Positions 36,141 to 44,981 of a stretch of DNA of 64,000 bases are shown in pieces (the first letter of the stretch is position 1; the number at the start of each line of letters is the position of its first letter). The position numbers and the translations under genes are program-made. The notes beneath the pieces are model-generated. The model was not told where the DNA came from and did no database searches. It was given only the letters and a program-made list of their open reading frames with translations. The DNA is from G038396625 sp038396625. Lineage in GTDB: Bacteria > Bacillota > Clostridia > Peptostreptococcales > Thermotaleaceae. The stretch is taken from assembly GCA_038396625.1 (NCBI GenBank), contig CP121688.1, forward strand, positions 1,674,001 to 1,738,000, read 5' to 3'.

Positions 36141-36839
36141 ATGAAAGTAAGAAAACTGATCGATAGCTTTAATTATGCAATTGATGGTATTATTCACACA
36201 TTGAAAACGCAAAGAAATATGCGAATACACTTTTGCATGGCGACCATTACTTTAATTTTCAGTTTGTTTTTTAAATTATCTAAGTTAGAAATTTTAATTT
36301 TATTTGTAACGATAGCGCTGGTTATTGTAACAGAAATGATAAATACAGCAATTGAAGCAACCATTGACCTGATTACAGAGGAATATCATGATTTGGCTAA
36401 AATTGCAAAAAACGTTGCTGCAGGCGCTGTACTTATTGCAGCGATAAATGCTGTGGTTGTAGGATATTTGGTTTTTTTTGATCAATTGAGTGCTGTTACA
36501 GAATTAGTTTTACACAAAGTAAGAGGAACGACGATTCATATTGTGTTTATTAGTTTTATCATTGTAAGTTTTATTGTGATTGCAATCAAAGCATATATTG
36601 GAAAGGGTACGCCTTTCAGAGGAGGGATGCCAAGCGGCCATACAGCTATTGCCTTTTCTATTGTTACGTCCATTGCTTTTATATCAGAAAATACACTGGT
36701 TATTTCCTTATGCTTCTTTATGACAATTTTGGTTGCCCAAAGTAGAATTGAAGCAGGAATTCATAGTACTTTTGAAGTTGTAATGGGGGGGATTTTGGGT
36801 ATATTTATTACAGTACTTATTTTTAAAATGATTTATTAG
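36141..36839 (+). CDS. DgkA-type lipid kinase fused to PAP2 phosphatase
   Basis: Residues about 1-118 are a DgkA-like undecaprenol/diacylglycerol kinase with three membrane helices and the signature EMINTAIEATIDLITEEYHDLAKIAK. Residues about 130-232 are a PAP2 phosphatase domain with KGTPFRGG, PSGHTA and SRIEAGIHS, carrying the C1, C2 and C3 acid phosphatase motifs. One half phosphorylates undecaprenol or a lipid alcohol and the other removes phosphate from a lipid, so the protein may tune carrier-lipid phosphate. It sits between ybeY and a terminator. Confidence 0.88.
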   Translation: MKVRKLIDSFNYAIDGIIHTLKTQRNMRIHFCMATITLIFSLFFKLSKLEILILFVTIALVIVTEMINTAIEATIDLITEEYHDLAKIAKNVAAGAVLIAAINAVVVGYLVFFDQLSAVTELVLHKVRGTTIHIVFISFIIVSFIVIAIKAYIGKGTPFRGGMPSGHTAIAFSIVTSIAFISENTLVISLCFFMTILVAQSRIEAGIHSTFEVVMGGILGIFITVLIFKMIY

Positions 36840-36868
36840 AGGGAAGGAGATAGACTACTTCCCTTTTG
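36840..36868 (+). terminator. Terminator after the DgkA-PAP2 gene
   Basis: AGGGAAG / CTTCCCT (7 bp) with an 11-nt loop and TTTTG tail directly after the stop codon. Confidence 0.65.
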
Positions 36869-36912
36869 TAAACTACATAAAATGGATGTTTTTTAATTTT
36901 TTATTCAATTTT

Positions 36913-37082
36913 TTAAAATAGAAACCATGAATTTTCAAAGAAAAGATAGATAATAATACAAATAACTACGAATAAATTCAAAAGACCTAAACCTTTGAGG
37001 AAGAAGCCACTAATAGCTAAAGACAAACCACTGATAAAACTTAGAAGCCATTGTGTGGATGAAAAAATAGCTTTATCATCAT
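36913..37082 (-). pseudogene. Possible small two-helix membrane protein gene with a frameshift
   Basis: On the minus strand, a 56-codon open frame encodes a plausible hydrophobic protein with QWLLSFISGLSLAISGFF and LNLFVVICIIIYLFF, ending in ENSWFLF and TAA. It has no start codon in frame. An ATG-ATG at 37082-37077 reads MMIKLFF in another frame, and one extra base in a run of six T (plus-strand A 37062-37067) would join the two into a complete small protein. No good ribosome site precedes it, so decay, a homopolymer error, slippage or chance are all possible. Otherwise this 285-nt gap holds only the terminator on its left and the ribosome site of the next gene. Confidence 0.3.
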
Positions 37083-37124
37083 ATTATATTTCACAATTAC
37101 AGGTCTATATTAGGAGGAGTTATT

Positions 37125-38399
37125 TTGTTAACCTATCGCGAAGGCATTAAGTTTATTTTATTGCTTGTGCTACTTATATTTTCGAGTTTATTTTCCAGTG
37201 CAGAAACGGCTTTAAGCTCTATGAATATTATTAAAATAAAACAACTACAAAACAAAGGAGTAAAAAATGCAGAAATATTAGAAAGACTACTAAAGAATGC
37301 ACCAAAGATTTTATCAACAATATTGATTGGAAATAATATCGTAAATATTGCTGCTACAGCAATTGCCAGTGATCTTACTTTCAAGTTAACGACTGGAAAA
37401 AACGCTACTGTTTTTGTGACGGCGATCATGACGGTACTCATACTAATTTTTGGAGAAATAACTCCAAAGACTTATTCATCCCATCATCCTGAAAAAGTAG
37501 CCATAAGGTTAGGGAAGCCCTTAGAAATTTTATCTGTGGTATTGTTGCCATTTTTAAAGGTATTGACGGCTATTACAAACTTTATTATTAAAGTATTTGG
37601 AGGCGATATACATATTAATAAGACATTGGTTTCTGAAGAAGAAATTATGACGCTGGTAGATGTGGGAGAAGAAGTGGGAATCATTCAAAGCAATGAAAGA
37701 GAAATGATCAATAGTATTTTTGAAATTGGTGATATTGAAGTAACAGAAGTAATGGTACCTAGAATCGATATGGTATATCTTGAAGAAATTTCTAGTCTGG
37801 AAGAAGCATTAAATGTGGTGATTGATCATGGATATTCAAGAATTCCCGTAATCAAAGATACGATAGACAATGTGATTGGTATTTTATATGCTAAGGATTT
37901 GTTAGTATATTCTAGGGAAACAGAAGCATCCCAGTTAAGTTTTGATGTTTTAAAACTCATAAGACCTGCATATTATGTACCGGAAAGCAAGAAAGTCAGT
38001 GACTTATTAAAAGAGATGCAAAAGGAAAAGGTGCATATTGCCATTGTATTAGATGAATATGGCGGAACCCTTGGTCTTGTTACGATTGAAGATATTTTGG
38101 AGGAAATTGTGGGAGATATACTGGATGAATATGATAATGAGATCGACTTTATAGAGCATCTAGCAGATAATTCCTTAATTGTAAATGCAAAAGCATCCAT
38201 TGAAGAAATTAATGAAGTATTATCAATTCATCTTCCTGAAGATGAATATGAATCCATAGGAGGCTTTGTATTTAATCTATTAGGCAGAATTCCGATTAAA
38301 GATGATATCATAGAATTTGATGATATAAAAATAAAAGTATTAAATGTTCATAATAGAAGAATTAAGCAATTGGAAATACAGAAAAAAAACGTTGAGTGA
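37125..38399 (+). CDS. HlyC/CorC family membrane transporter (CNNM/CBS domain protein)
   Basis: The 424-residue protein has the DUF21/CNNM membrane domain (residues about 1-180, with SAETALSS, FGEITPKTY), tandem CBS domains (VMVPRIDM, YSRIPVI, LDEYGGTLGLVTIEDILEEIVGDI) and the C-terminal CorC_HlyC domain. The family is linked to magnesium or cobalt efflux and resistance, not proven haemolysis. TTG start behind AGGAGGAG. It leads a short run with the DUF502 and DUF3048 genes. Confidence 0.9.
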   Translation: MLTYREGIKFILLLVLLIFSSLFSSAETALSSMNIIKIKQLQNKGVKNAEILERLLKNAPKILSTILIGNNIVNIAATAIASDLTFKLTTGKNATVFVTAIMTVLILIFGEITPKTYSSHHPEKVAIRLGKPLEILSVVLLPFLKVLTAITNFIIKVFGGDIHINKTLVSEEEIMTLVDVGEEVGIIQSNEREMINSIFEIGDIEVTEVMVPRIDMVYLEEISSLEEALNVVIDHGYSRIPVIKDTIDNVIGILYAKDLLVYSRETEASQLSFDVLKLIRPAYYVPESKKVSDLLKEMQKEKVHIAIVLDEYGGTLGLVTIEDILEEIVGDILDEYDNEIDFIEHLADNSLIVNAKASIEEINEVLSIHLPEDEYESIGGFVFNLLGRIPIKDDIIEFDDIKIKVLNVHNRRIKQLEIQKKNVE

Positions 38400-38418
38400 T
38401 AGGAGAAATGATGTACTT

Positions 38419-39018
38419 ATGAAAACACTAAGAAAACTTTTTTTTACTGGACTATTTATTTTGGTACCCATTGTGGCCACTTTATCTTTGATTGTATGGT
38501 TGTTTAATATTATAGATTCTATTTTTAGAGTACCGATAGAAAAAATCATTGGTTTTCGCATCATCGGTATAGGGGTGGCACTAACAATAGGGATTATTTT
38601 GGCTACAGGAGTTTTTGCTACCAATTATTTAGGAAAAGAAATGATTCTTTTTGTAGAGAAGGCATTAAGTAAGATTCCTTTAGTTAATACAATATACTTA
38701 TCTATTAAACAATTAATTGATACGCTTTTTATGAAGCAGCGAGAAGCTTTTAAGAGTGCAGTGATTGTACAATATCCTTCTAAGGGAATTTATACAATCG
38801 GTTTTATTACAGCAGATACACCGAGTACTATTTCCGAAAGTATTGGAGAAAAAATGAAGAGTGTTTTTATTCCTACCACACCAAATCCCACATCAGGTAT
38901 GTTGGTGATGGTACCGGCGAAGGATATTATTCCACTTAATATACCTGTGGAAGCAGCCATCAAGCTGGTAGTCTCAGGAGGAATTTTACTGCCTGAGCAA
39001 GCTAAAACCAATGACTAA
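38419..39018 (+). CDS. DUF502 family membrane protein
   Basis: The 199-residue protein has two membrane helices (residues about 10-32, TGLFILVPIVATLSLIVWLF, and 48-70) and the DUF502 pattern FVEKALSKIPLVNTIYLSIKQLIDTL followed by TTPNPTSGML. Function is unknown; homologues are widespread and found with envelope genes. ATG 38419 is the first plausible start, and the upstream AGGAG is spaced rather widely. It is 19 nt after the CBS protein gene and probably in the same operon. Confidence 0.82.
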   Translation: MKTLRKLFFTGLFILVPIVATLSLIVWLFNIIDSIFRVPIEKIIGFRIIGIGVALTIGIILATGVFATNYLGKEMILFVEKALSKIPLVNTIYLSIKQLIDTLFMKQREAFKSAVIVQYPSKGIYTIGFITADTPSTISESIGEKMKSVFIPTTPNPTSGMLVMVPAKDIIPLNIPVEAAIKLVVSGGILLPEQAKTND

Positions 39019-39040
39019 AAGATGAAAGGATGAGGGGGAC

Positions 39041-40120
39041 ATGTTTTATAAACGTATTTTTATGATATTGGTAATCGTGGTAGGGATGGTTATGGGTTTT
39101 GCGGGATGCAAAGATACAAAAGAAAGTCCCGTATTATTAGAAGAAGAAGGGCCATCAACGGGCAGTAATGATGACATAATGGAAGAAATCGTAGATAGTA
39201 AAAAAGCAAGAGAAGAAGAAAAAGGTGTGGCATCTCCCATAAGTGGTTTGTATACACAAGAAGAAAGTATAATAAAGAGAAGACCAATTGCAGTCATGCT
39301 GGATAATCAAAGGCAAGCGAGACCTCAAGCAGGATTAGATCAAGCAGAAATCATTTATGAAATATTGGCAGAAGGATGGATTACAAGATATATGGCAGTA
39401 TTTTTAATTAATGAACCTGAATTGATAGGCCCTGTACGAAGTGCAAGACCATATTTTATCGATAAAGCTATGGAATTTAATGGACTATATGTTCATGACG
39501 GTGGGAGTCCCCAAGCCTTTTCAGATATTGTAAAATTTAAAGTTGCAGATATTGATGCCCAATCTAGAAGCAGTAAAGTTTTTTGGAGAAAGAGCCATAA
39601 ATCAAGACCACACAATGAGTATACAAGTGCACAAGCCATTAGAGCAGCAGCAAAACAAAGTAACTATAAAGAAATAGGAGACTTTGAAACCCTGTTGTTT
39701 CATGATGAGGATCAAAAAATCAATGGAATAAAAACAACTTATATAAAAATCCTCTATCATAAAGATTATAAACCTAGTTTTGAGTATCATGAGGAAGAGA
39801 ATTTGTATTATAGATATATTAATGGTCAACCCCATCGAGATGAAGTGTCAGAAAAACATTTAGCAGCAAAGAATATTATTGTTCAAAAAGCAAAGACAAA
39901 AGTAATTGATAGTGCAGGAAGAAGGGAAATAGGATTGGTGGGTGAAGGAGAAGGCTATTTTATTACCTATGGTGCAATGAAAGAGATTATTTGGAAGAAA
40001 CCATCAAGAAGAGCCATTACTCGATTTTATGATAAAAATGGGGAAGAAATAACACTCAATCCAGGGGTTACTTGGATAGAAGTAATCCCTTCAAATTTAG
40101 AAATAACGACAGTGGAATAA
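39041..40120 (+). CDS. DUF3048 (YerB-like) lipoprotein
   Basis: The 359-residue protein has a lipoprotein signal (hydrophobic run then FAGC lipobox at residues 20-23), an acidic linker and the DUF3048 domain with RRPIAVMLDNQRQARPQAGLDQAEIIYEILAEGWITRYMAVF and VRSARPYFIDKAMEFNG. The YerB-like family is exported and of unknown function. It lies 22 nt after the DUF502 gene and 13 nt before cdd, so all four genes are likely one transcript. Confidence 0.88.
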   Translation: MFYKRIFMILVIVVGMVMGFAGCKDTKESPVLLEEEGPSTGSNDDIMEEIVDSKKAREEEKGVASPISGLYTQEESIIKRRPIAVMLDNQRQARPQAGLDQAEIIYEILAEGWITRYMAVFLINEPELIGPVRSARPYFIDKAMEFNGLYVHDGGSPQAFSDIVKFKVADIDAQSRSSKVFWRKSHKSRPHNEYTSAQAIRAAAKQSNYKEIGDFETLLFHDEDQKINGIKTTYIKILYHKDYKPSFEYHEEENLYYRYINGQPHRDEVSEKHLAAKNIIVQKAKTKVIDSAGRREIGLVGEGEGYFITYGAMKEIIWKKPSRRAITRFYDKNGEEITLNPGVTWIEVIPSNLEITTVE

Positions 40121-40133
40121 GGAGGGAATTCGC

Positions 40134-40529
40134 TTGAAAGAAAAAGAATTGCTTGAAAAAGCTATTGAGGCTAAAGCTTACGCCTATGTTCCCTATTCGA
40201 ATTTTCGGGTAGGAGCTGCAGTTTTAACAAAGGACGGAAAAGTTTTTACAGGATGCAATATAGAAAGTGCCTCCTTTGGAGGAACAAACTGTGCAGAAAG
40301 AACTGCACTATTTAAAGCCATTTCAGAAGGTCATCGTGAGATTGATGCTATAGCGGTAGTCAGTGATAATGAGAGCTACACGTTTCCCTGCGGCATTTGT
40401 AGGCAGGTTATATTGGAATTTGGAAGAAAAATAAAGATTATTGTAGGTACCCCAGACGGAAAAACAAATACTTTTACGATCGAAGAATTATTACCCCATG
40501 GTTTTTCTGGAATTGATTTAGAAAAGTAA
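40134..40529 (+). CDS. cdd: Cytidine deaminase
   Basis: The 131-residue protein has the zinc catalytic motifs NCAERTA and PCGICRQ, preceded by PYSNFRVGAA. It deaminates cytidine and deoxycytidine to uridine forms in pyrimidine salvage. TTG start with AAGGAGGG 9 nt upstream. The gene lies between a lipoprotein gene and era, the common cdd-era order in Firmicutes. Confidence 0.96.
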   Translation: MKEKELLEKAIEAKAYAYVPYSNFRVGAAVLTKDGKVFTGCNIESASFGGTNCAERTALFKAISEGHREIDAIAVVSDNESYTFPCGICRQVILEFGRKIKIIVGTPDGKTNTFTIEELLPHGFSGIDLEK

Positions 40530-40566
40530 CAAACGGCAAAAAAATAAAAAGAAAGAAGGTTCATGG

Positions 40567-41457
40567 ATGAAGTTTAAATCAGGATTTGTAACAATTATTG
40601 GAAGACCAAATGTAGGAAAATCGACACTGATGAATCAAATAATAGGTGAAAAGATTGCAATTATGTCGGATAAACCTCAAACGACACGGAATAGAATCCA
40701 GACAATCTATACGGAAAATGACTTTCAAATCATTTTTTTAGACACACCTGGAATGCATAAACCTAAAAATAAGCTAGGAGAATATATGCAAAATTCAGCA
40801 CAGCAAACCTTAAACGAAGTGGATGTCATTTTACTTGTTGTAGATGAAACTGCAGATATGGGACCAGGAGATCAATATATCTTAGAAATGTTAAAGTCTG
40901 TAAAAACACCGATTATTCTTGTTATCAATAAAATGGATAAAATCTCTCCAGATGCCTTTGAAAAATTATATCATATGTATGAAGCCAAAGGAATATTCAA
41001 AGAGATCATGGGGATTTCAGCATTGCAAAATAAAAATATCAAAAAACTTATGCAGGCTATTGTAAAATTTCTGCCTGAGGGGCCTCAATTTTTCCCATCA
41101 GATATGATTACAGATCAACCCGAAAAAGTAATTGTCAGTGAAATCATTCGTGAAAAACTACTTCATTACCTACATGATGAGGTTCCCCATGGTGTAGCAG
41201 TGGAAGTGTTAAGTATGAAGCCAAGAGAAGAGAAGGATATTGTAGATATTCAAGCTACAATATACTGTGAAAGAAAATCCCATAAAGGAATCATTATCGG
41301 AAAAAATGGAAGAAAGTTAAAAGGCGTAGGAAAAAGTGCACGACAAGACATAGAAAACCTTTTAGGATCAAAAGTATTTTTAGAACTATGGGTAAAAGTA
41401 AAAGAAGATTGGCGAGAAAATGAAAATATATTAAATAGCTTAGGATATAGGTTATAA
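40567..41457 (+). CDS. era: GTPase Era
   Basis: The 296-residue protein has the GTPase domain (GRPNVGKSTLMNQIIGEKIAI, DTPGMHKPKNKLGEYM, NKMDKI) and a C-terminal KH RNA-binding domain (GIIIGKNGRKLKGVGKSARQDIE). Era binds 16S rRNA and helps 30S maturation. It is followed by yqzL and recO, a conserved order. ATG is behind AAGAAGGT. Confidence 0.97.
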   Translation: MKFKSGFVTIIGRPNVGKSTLMNQIIGEKIAIMSDKPQTTRNRIQTIYTENDFQIIFLDTPGMHKPKNKLGEYMQNSAQQTLNEVDVILLVVDETADMGPGDQYILEMLKSVKTPIILVINKMDKISPDAFEKLYHMYEAKGIFKEIMGISALQNKNIKKLMQAIVKFLPEGPQFFPSDMITDQPEKVIVSEIIREKLLHYLHDEVPHGVAVEVLSMKPREEKDIVDIQATIYCERKSHKGIIIGKNGRKLKGVGKSARQDIENLLGSKVFLELWVKVKEDWRENENILNSLGYRL

Positions 41458-41558
41458 GAAGAATTACAAAATTTACAATGTATAGAGACACCCTATAAGA
41501 GACACAAATAATGTATGAAATAGATTCAATCAATACATTTATGAAAGGGGATAATAGG

Positions 41559-41696
41559 GTGTTAGAGAAAATGTTTTGGAATTTGTTTTTAAATACGGGA
41601 GACGTCAATATATATTTATATTATAAAGATATTCAGGGAGAAATGAATAAAAAAGATAAGAAAGAAAAAGAAATAGTACAGCATGAATGTTCTTGA
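41559..41696 (+). CDS. yqzL: YqzL family small protein
   Basis: The 45-residue protein (MLEKMFWNLFLNTGDVNIY start) matches the YqzL family by sequence pattern, WNLFLNTGDVNIYLYYKD, and by position between era and recO. GTG 41559 is chosen because AAAGGGG (41544-41550) is correctly placed; longer upstream frames are not family-like. The role is unknown. The GTG start and short length make it easy to overlook. Confidence 0.8.
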   Translation: MLEKMFWNLFLNTGDVNIYLYYKDIQGEMNKKDKKEKEIVQHECS

Positions 41697-41705
41697 GGTG
41701 ATGAA

Positions 41706-42458
41706 ATGCTTTTAAAGACTGATGCAGTTGTCTTAAAACAGAATAAATTTGGTGAAGCGGATACAATAATCACATTATTTTCAAAAAAATTAGGAAAAAT
41801 ACAAGCAGTGGCAAAGGGTGCAAGAAGACCTAGAGGAAAATATTCGATAGGAACACAGCCATTTTCTTATGGTGAATTCGTATTGTTTAAAGGAAGAGAT
41901 TTATACCAAATTTCACAGGTAGACATCAAACATTCTTTTTATAAATTAAGAGAAGATGTTATGAAGCTGACATTTGCATCCTATATACTAGAATTAACAG
42001 AGAGTATTATTACTGAAGGACAGACGAATAATCGTTTGTTTGATATGCTGTTAAAGTGTCTGTATATTCTTTCTGCCATGGATAAGAATTATGAAACTTT
42101 GACGAAGGCATATGAGATCAAATTATTAATGTATGGGGGATATAAACCCGAAATGGACAACTGTGTTTGCTGTGGAGCTGCTGACAGCAGTAGAATAAAA
42201 TTTAGTTCTAGAGAAGGGGGGATATTGTGTGAGAGATGTTTCCCACAAGATTCCTACGCCATGAAGATTTCCAGCAGCACCATTAATGTTATACGATATT
42301 TAATGAAAATGGATTTAATACAGATATCTAGGCTGAAAATCAAATCTGATGTTTTAAAAGAACTGAATAAAATTACAAAGCATTATATATCTACACACAT
42401 AGACAAAACAAAATTTAATAGTCTACAATTTTTAGAGGCAATTCAAGAATCAAAATAA
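41706..42458 (+). CDS. recO: DNA repair protein RecO
   Basis: The 250-residue protein has the N-terminal OB fold (TDAVVLKQNKFGEADTIITLFSKKLGKIQAVAKGARRP), a helical domain and a C-terminal zinc finger (CVCCGA and CERCF). RecO loads RecA with RecR at gaps. GAGGTGATGAA precedes ATG. It follows yqzL by 9 nt, and a DUF4342 gene follows. Confidence 0.95.
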   Translation: MLLKTDAVVLKQNKFGEADTIITLFSKKLGKIQAVAKGARRPRGKYSIGTQPFSYGEFVLFKGRDLYQISQVDIKHSFYKLREDVMKLTFASYILELTESIITEGQTNNRLFDMLLKCLYILSAMDKNYETLTKAYEIKLLMYGGYKPEMDNCVCCGAADSSRIKFSSREGGILCERCFPQDSYAMKISSSTINVIRYLMKMDLIQISRLKIKSDVLKELNKITKHYISTHIDKTKFNSLQFLEAIQESK

Positions 42459-42479
42459 TTTTAACAAGGTGGTGGCGTT

Positions 42480-43037
42480 ATGGAAATTAACTTAGAAAAA
42501 ATTGATTTAGTAAGGGATAGAACTGGGGTAAGTTATAAAGAAGCAAAGGAGGCGCTAGAAACTACCCAAGGTAACGTGGTGGATGCAATCATCCATATTG
42601 AACAAAAGCAAAGTACAAAGTGGACGGACAATATATCTGGGGTAGGAAATGATGTGCTAGATCGACTAAAGGAGATTATTAAAAGGGGAAATGTGACCAA
42701 AATCCTCTTAAAAAGAGATGGGGAGTTGATTATGAATATCCCAGTAACTGCTGGCGCTGTAGGCGCTGTTTTATCACCTCCTATTGCGATGGTAGGTGTT
42801 TTTGCAGCCATCGCTACAAAGTGCAAGATTGAAATTGTTAAAACAGATGGTCAAGTTGTAGATATAAACGAGATGGCAGAAGAAACTTTTGAAAATGTAA
42901 GACATATGGCTGAAGGGACCTTGGATAATGTAAAAAACAAAGTAAATACGTATAAAACCAAGATAGATGATGATATAAATACGAAAGAGGGAATTGATTT
43001 AGATAAAACGATGGATAAAGAAAATAGAGAAGAGTAA
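42480..43037 (+). CDS. DUF4342 protein with UBA-like domain
   Basis: The 185-residue protein begins with a UBA/TS-N-like helix bundle (IDLVRDRTGVSYKEAKEALETTQGNVVDAIIHIE) followed by the DUF4342 beta-rich segment with a hydrophobic stretch (IPVTAGAVGAVLSPPIAMVGVFAAIATKCKIEI) and a coiled, charged C-terminus with repeats of (D/E)xVxN/H. Function is unknown; one possible membrane-associated loop is visible. AACAAGGTGGTGG precedes ATG. It follows recO closely, a common clostridial arrangement, and ends before the glyQS T-box. Confidence 0.82.
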   Translation: MEINLEKIDLVRDRTGVSYKEAKEALETTQGNVVDAIIHIEQKQSTKWTDNISGVGNDVLDRLKEIIKRGNVTKILLKRDGELIMNIPVTAGAVGAVLSPPIAMVGVFAAIATKCKIEIVKTDGQVVDINEMAEETFENVRHMAEGTLDNVKNKVNTYKTKIDDDINTKEGIDLDKTMDKENREE

Positions 43038-43065
43038 AAATAACAGGGTATTTAGAAAGAACATA

Positions 43066-43094
43066 TTTACATCTATAGGTGAATATGTTAAAAT
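43066..43094 (+). promoter_or_regulatory. Sigma-A promoter of the glyQS T-box leader
   Basis: TTTACA (43066-43071) and TAAAAT (43089-43094) are 17 bp apart. Start of transcription is expected near 43101, about 30 nt before T-box stem I. Confidence 0.7.
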
Positions 43095-43132
43095 TTAAAG
43101 AACAATTAAATAAAAATAGCAATGATGGAGAA

Positions 43133-43312
43133 GAGTAATTAAAGGGTATCATCCGAGAGAGTCGGTACTGCTGGGAATCCGATATGATATTTTAATGAAA
43201 GGCACTCTTGAGCGAATAAATGAAAGTGGATACATATGTATCAACTAGGGTGGAACCGCGGAAGCAAAGCCTTTCGTCCCTTGCTATAGGGATGGAAGGG
43301 CTTTTTTTATTT
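43133..43312 (+). promoter_or_regulatory. T-box riboswitch, glycine specifier GGC
   Basis: The leader has GAGTA near 43133, a specifier GGC at 43201-43203 followed by the conserved A and CTC that closes stem I, and the T-box AGGGTGGAACCGCGG at 43247-43261. A terminator stem follows (AAAGCCTTTCGTCCC / GGGATGGAAGGGCTTT, 43266-43304) with a T-run. Uncharged tRNA-Gly would pair with the specifier and T-box and favour antitermination of glyQS. Confidence 0.93.
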
Positions 43313-43339
43313 TTTATTATAGTTAGAGGAGGATTCAAA

Positions 43340-44731
43340 ATGAGTACAGAAAAGACAATGGATAAAATTGTTGCACTTTCAAAAGCACGAGGATTTGTAT
43401 TTCCAGGATCTGAAATTTATGGCGGACTGGCAAATACATGGGATTATGGACCATTAGGAGTGGAACTAAAAAATAACATTAAGAGAGCTTGGTGGAAAAA
43501 ATTTATACAGGAATCTCCGTATAACGTGGGTTTAGATGCAGCTATATTAATGAATCCACAAACTTGGGTAGCGTCTGGACACGTGGGAGGATTTAATGAC
43601 CCATTACTTGATTGTAAAAAATGTAAAGCAAGGTTTAGAGCGGATAAGCTTATCGAAGATTACCTAAAAGATGCGGAAAAAGTAGATGTAACTGTAGATG
43701 GTTGGTCTAATGACAAAATGGAAGATTACATTGTTGAAAAAAATATCAAATGTCCTGAATGTGGTGCAGTAGACTATACCAAAATTAGACAATTCAATCT
43801 AATGTTTAAAACCCATCAAGGGGTTACAGCAGATTCAAAAGCAGAAATATTTCTTAGACCAGAAACGGCACAAGGAATATTTGTAAATTTTAAAAACGTA
43901 GCAAGAACCTCTAGAAAGAAAATTCCCTTTGGTATAGGGCAAATAGGAAAGTCTTTTAGAAATGAAATTACACCGGGTAACTTTACCTTCAGGACCCGTG
44001 AATTTGAACAAATGGAGCTTGAGTTTTTCTGCAAGCCAGGCGAGGATATAGAATGGTTTAACTATTGGAAAGACTTTTGTAACCAGTGGCTGCTTGCTTT
44101 AAATATGAATTCAGAGAATATTCGTTTAAGGGATCATGACCAAGAAGAATTATCCCATTATAGTAATGCTACTACAGATATAGAATATAAATTCCCATTT
44201 GGCTGGGGTGAGTTATGGGGGATTGCAGATCGAACAGATTTTGATTTAAAGCAGCATAAAGACCACTCAGGAGTGGATCTAAGTTATCAAGATCCAGTTA
44301 CCAATGAAAAGTATATACCTTACTGCATTGAGCCTTCCCTTGGAGCAGATAGAGTAACTCTAGCTTTTCTAGTAGATGCCTATGAGGAAGAAACATTAGA
44401 AGATGGCAGTAGCAGAACTGTGCTAAAATTTCACCCTGCCCTTGCACCTTATAAGGTTGCCGTATTACCATTGACGAAAAAACTGAGTGAGGGAGCAACG
44501 GAACTTTATACAAAATTAGCCAAAAAATTCATGGTGGATTATGATGTATCAGGTAGTATAGGAAAGAGATACAGAAGACAAGATGAAATTGGTACACCGT
44601 TTTGTATCACATATGACTTTGACACATTGGAAGATCACGCAGTGACCGTAAGAGATAGAGATACAATGACGCAAGAACGTGTAAAGATTGAAGAGATAGA
44701 AAAATATATTGCAAGCAGAATAGATTTTTAG
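43340..44731 (+). CDS. glyQS: Glycine-tRNA ligase (single-chain, class II alpha2 type)
   Basis: The 463-residue protein matches dimeric GlyRS: motif 1 KARGFVFPGSEIYGGLANTWDYGPLG, zinc-binding CKKCK and CPECG, motif 2 FRNEITPGNFTFRTREFEQMELEFF, motif 3 with EPSLGADR, and the C-terminal anticodon-binding domain. ATG 43340 has AGAGGAGGA upstream; the longer frame runs into the T-box. It charges tRNA-Gly and is controlled by the T-box leader. Confidence 0.96.
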   Translation: MSTEKTMDKIVALSKARGFVFPGSEIYGGLANTWDYGPLGVELKNNIKRAWWKKFIQESPYNVGLDAAILMNPQTWVASGHVGGFNDPLLDCKKCKARFRADKLIEDYLKDAEKVDVTVDGWSNDKMEDYIVEKNIKCPECGAVDYTKIRQFNLMFKTHQGVTADSKAEIFLRPETAQGIFVNFKNVARTSRKKIPFGIGQIGKSFRNEITPGNFTFRTREFEQMELEFFCKPGEDIEWFNYWKDFCNQWLLALNMNSENIRLRDHDQEELSHYSNATTDIEYKFPFGWGELWGIADRTDFDLKQHKDHSGVDLSYQDPVTNEKYIPYCIEPSLGADRVTLAFLVDAYEEETLEDGSSRTVLKFHPALAPYKVAVLPLTKKLSEGATELYTKLAKKFMVDYDVSGSIGKRYRRQDEIGTPFCITYDFDTLEDHAVTVRDRDTMTQERVKIEEIEKYIASRIDF

Positions 44732-44765
44732 GCACTTGAGCTAATAAACCATTCTTAGATAGCAG

Positions 44766-44817
44766 ACAATAAAGGTGTAGATAAGAGATGATATCTAGTG
44801 CCTTTATTGTTTTTTTG
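44766..44817 (+). terminator. Terminator after glyQS
   Basis: ACAATAAAGG / CCTTTATTGT outer stem with further pairing inside (TAGATA/TATCTA) and a T7 tail. The remaining gap to the CcpN-like gene is AT-rich and holds no ORF I can support. Confidence 0.85.
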
Positions 44818-44981
44818 CATATTTTTCTTTTTTAAAAGACTAAGCTAAAAAAATTGAATAAGAAAGAGAAAAATTTCAAAAAAACATGTAGTAAAAAGTA
44901 TAAATCTTTGCTAAAATGTATTATATAATATGTCACAAAAAACAAATAGTATAGCATATTATAAAAAAGCAATAAAAAGAG

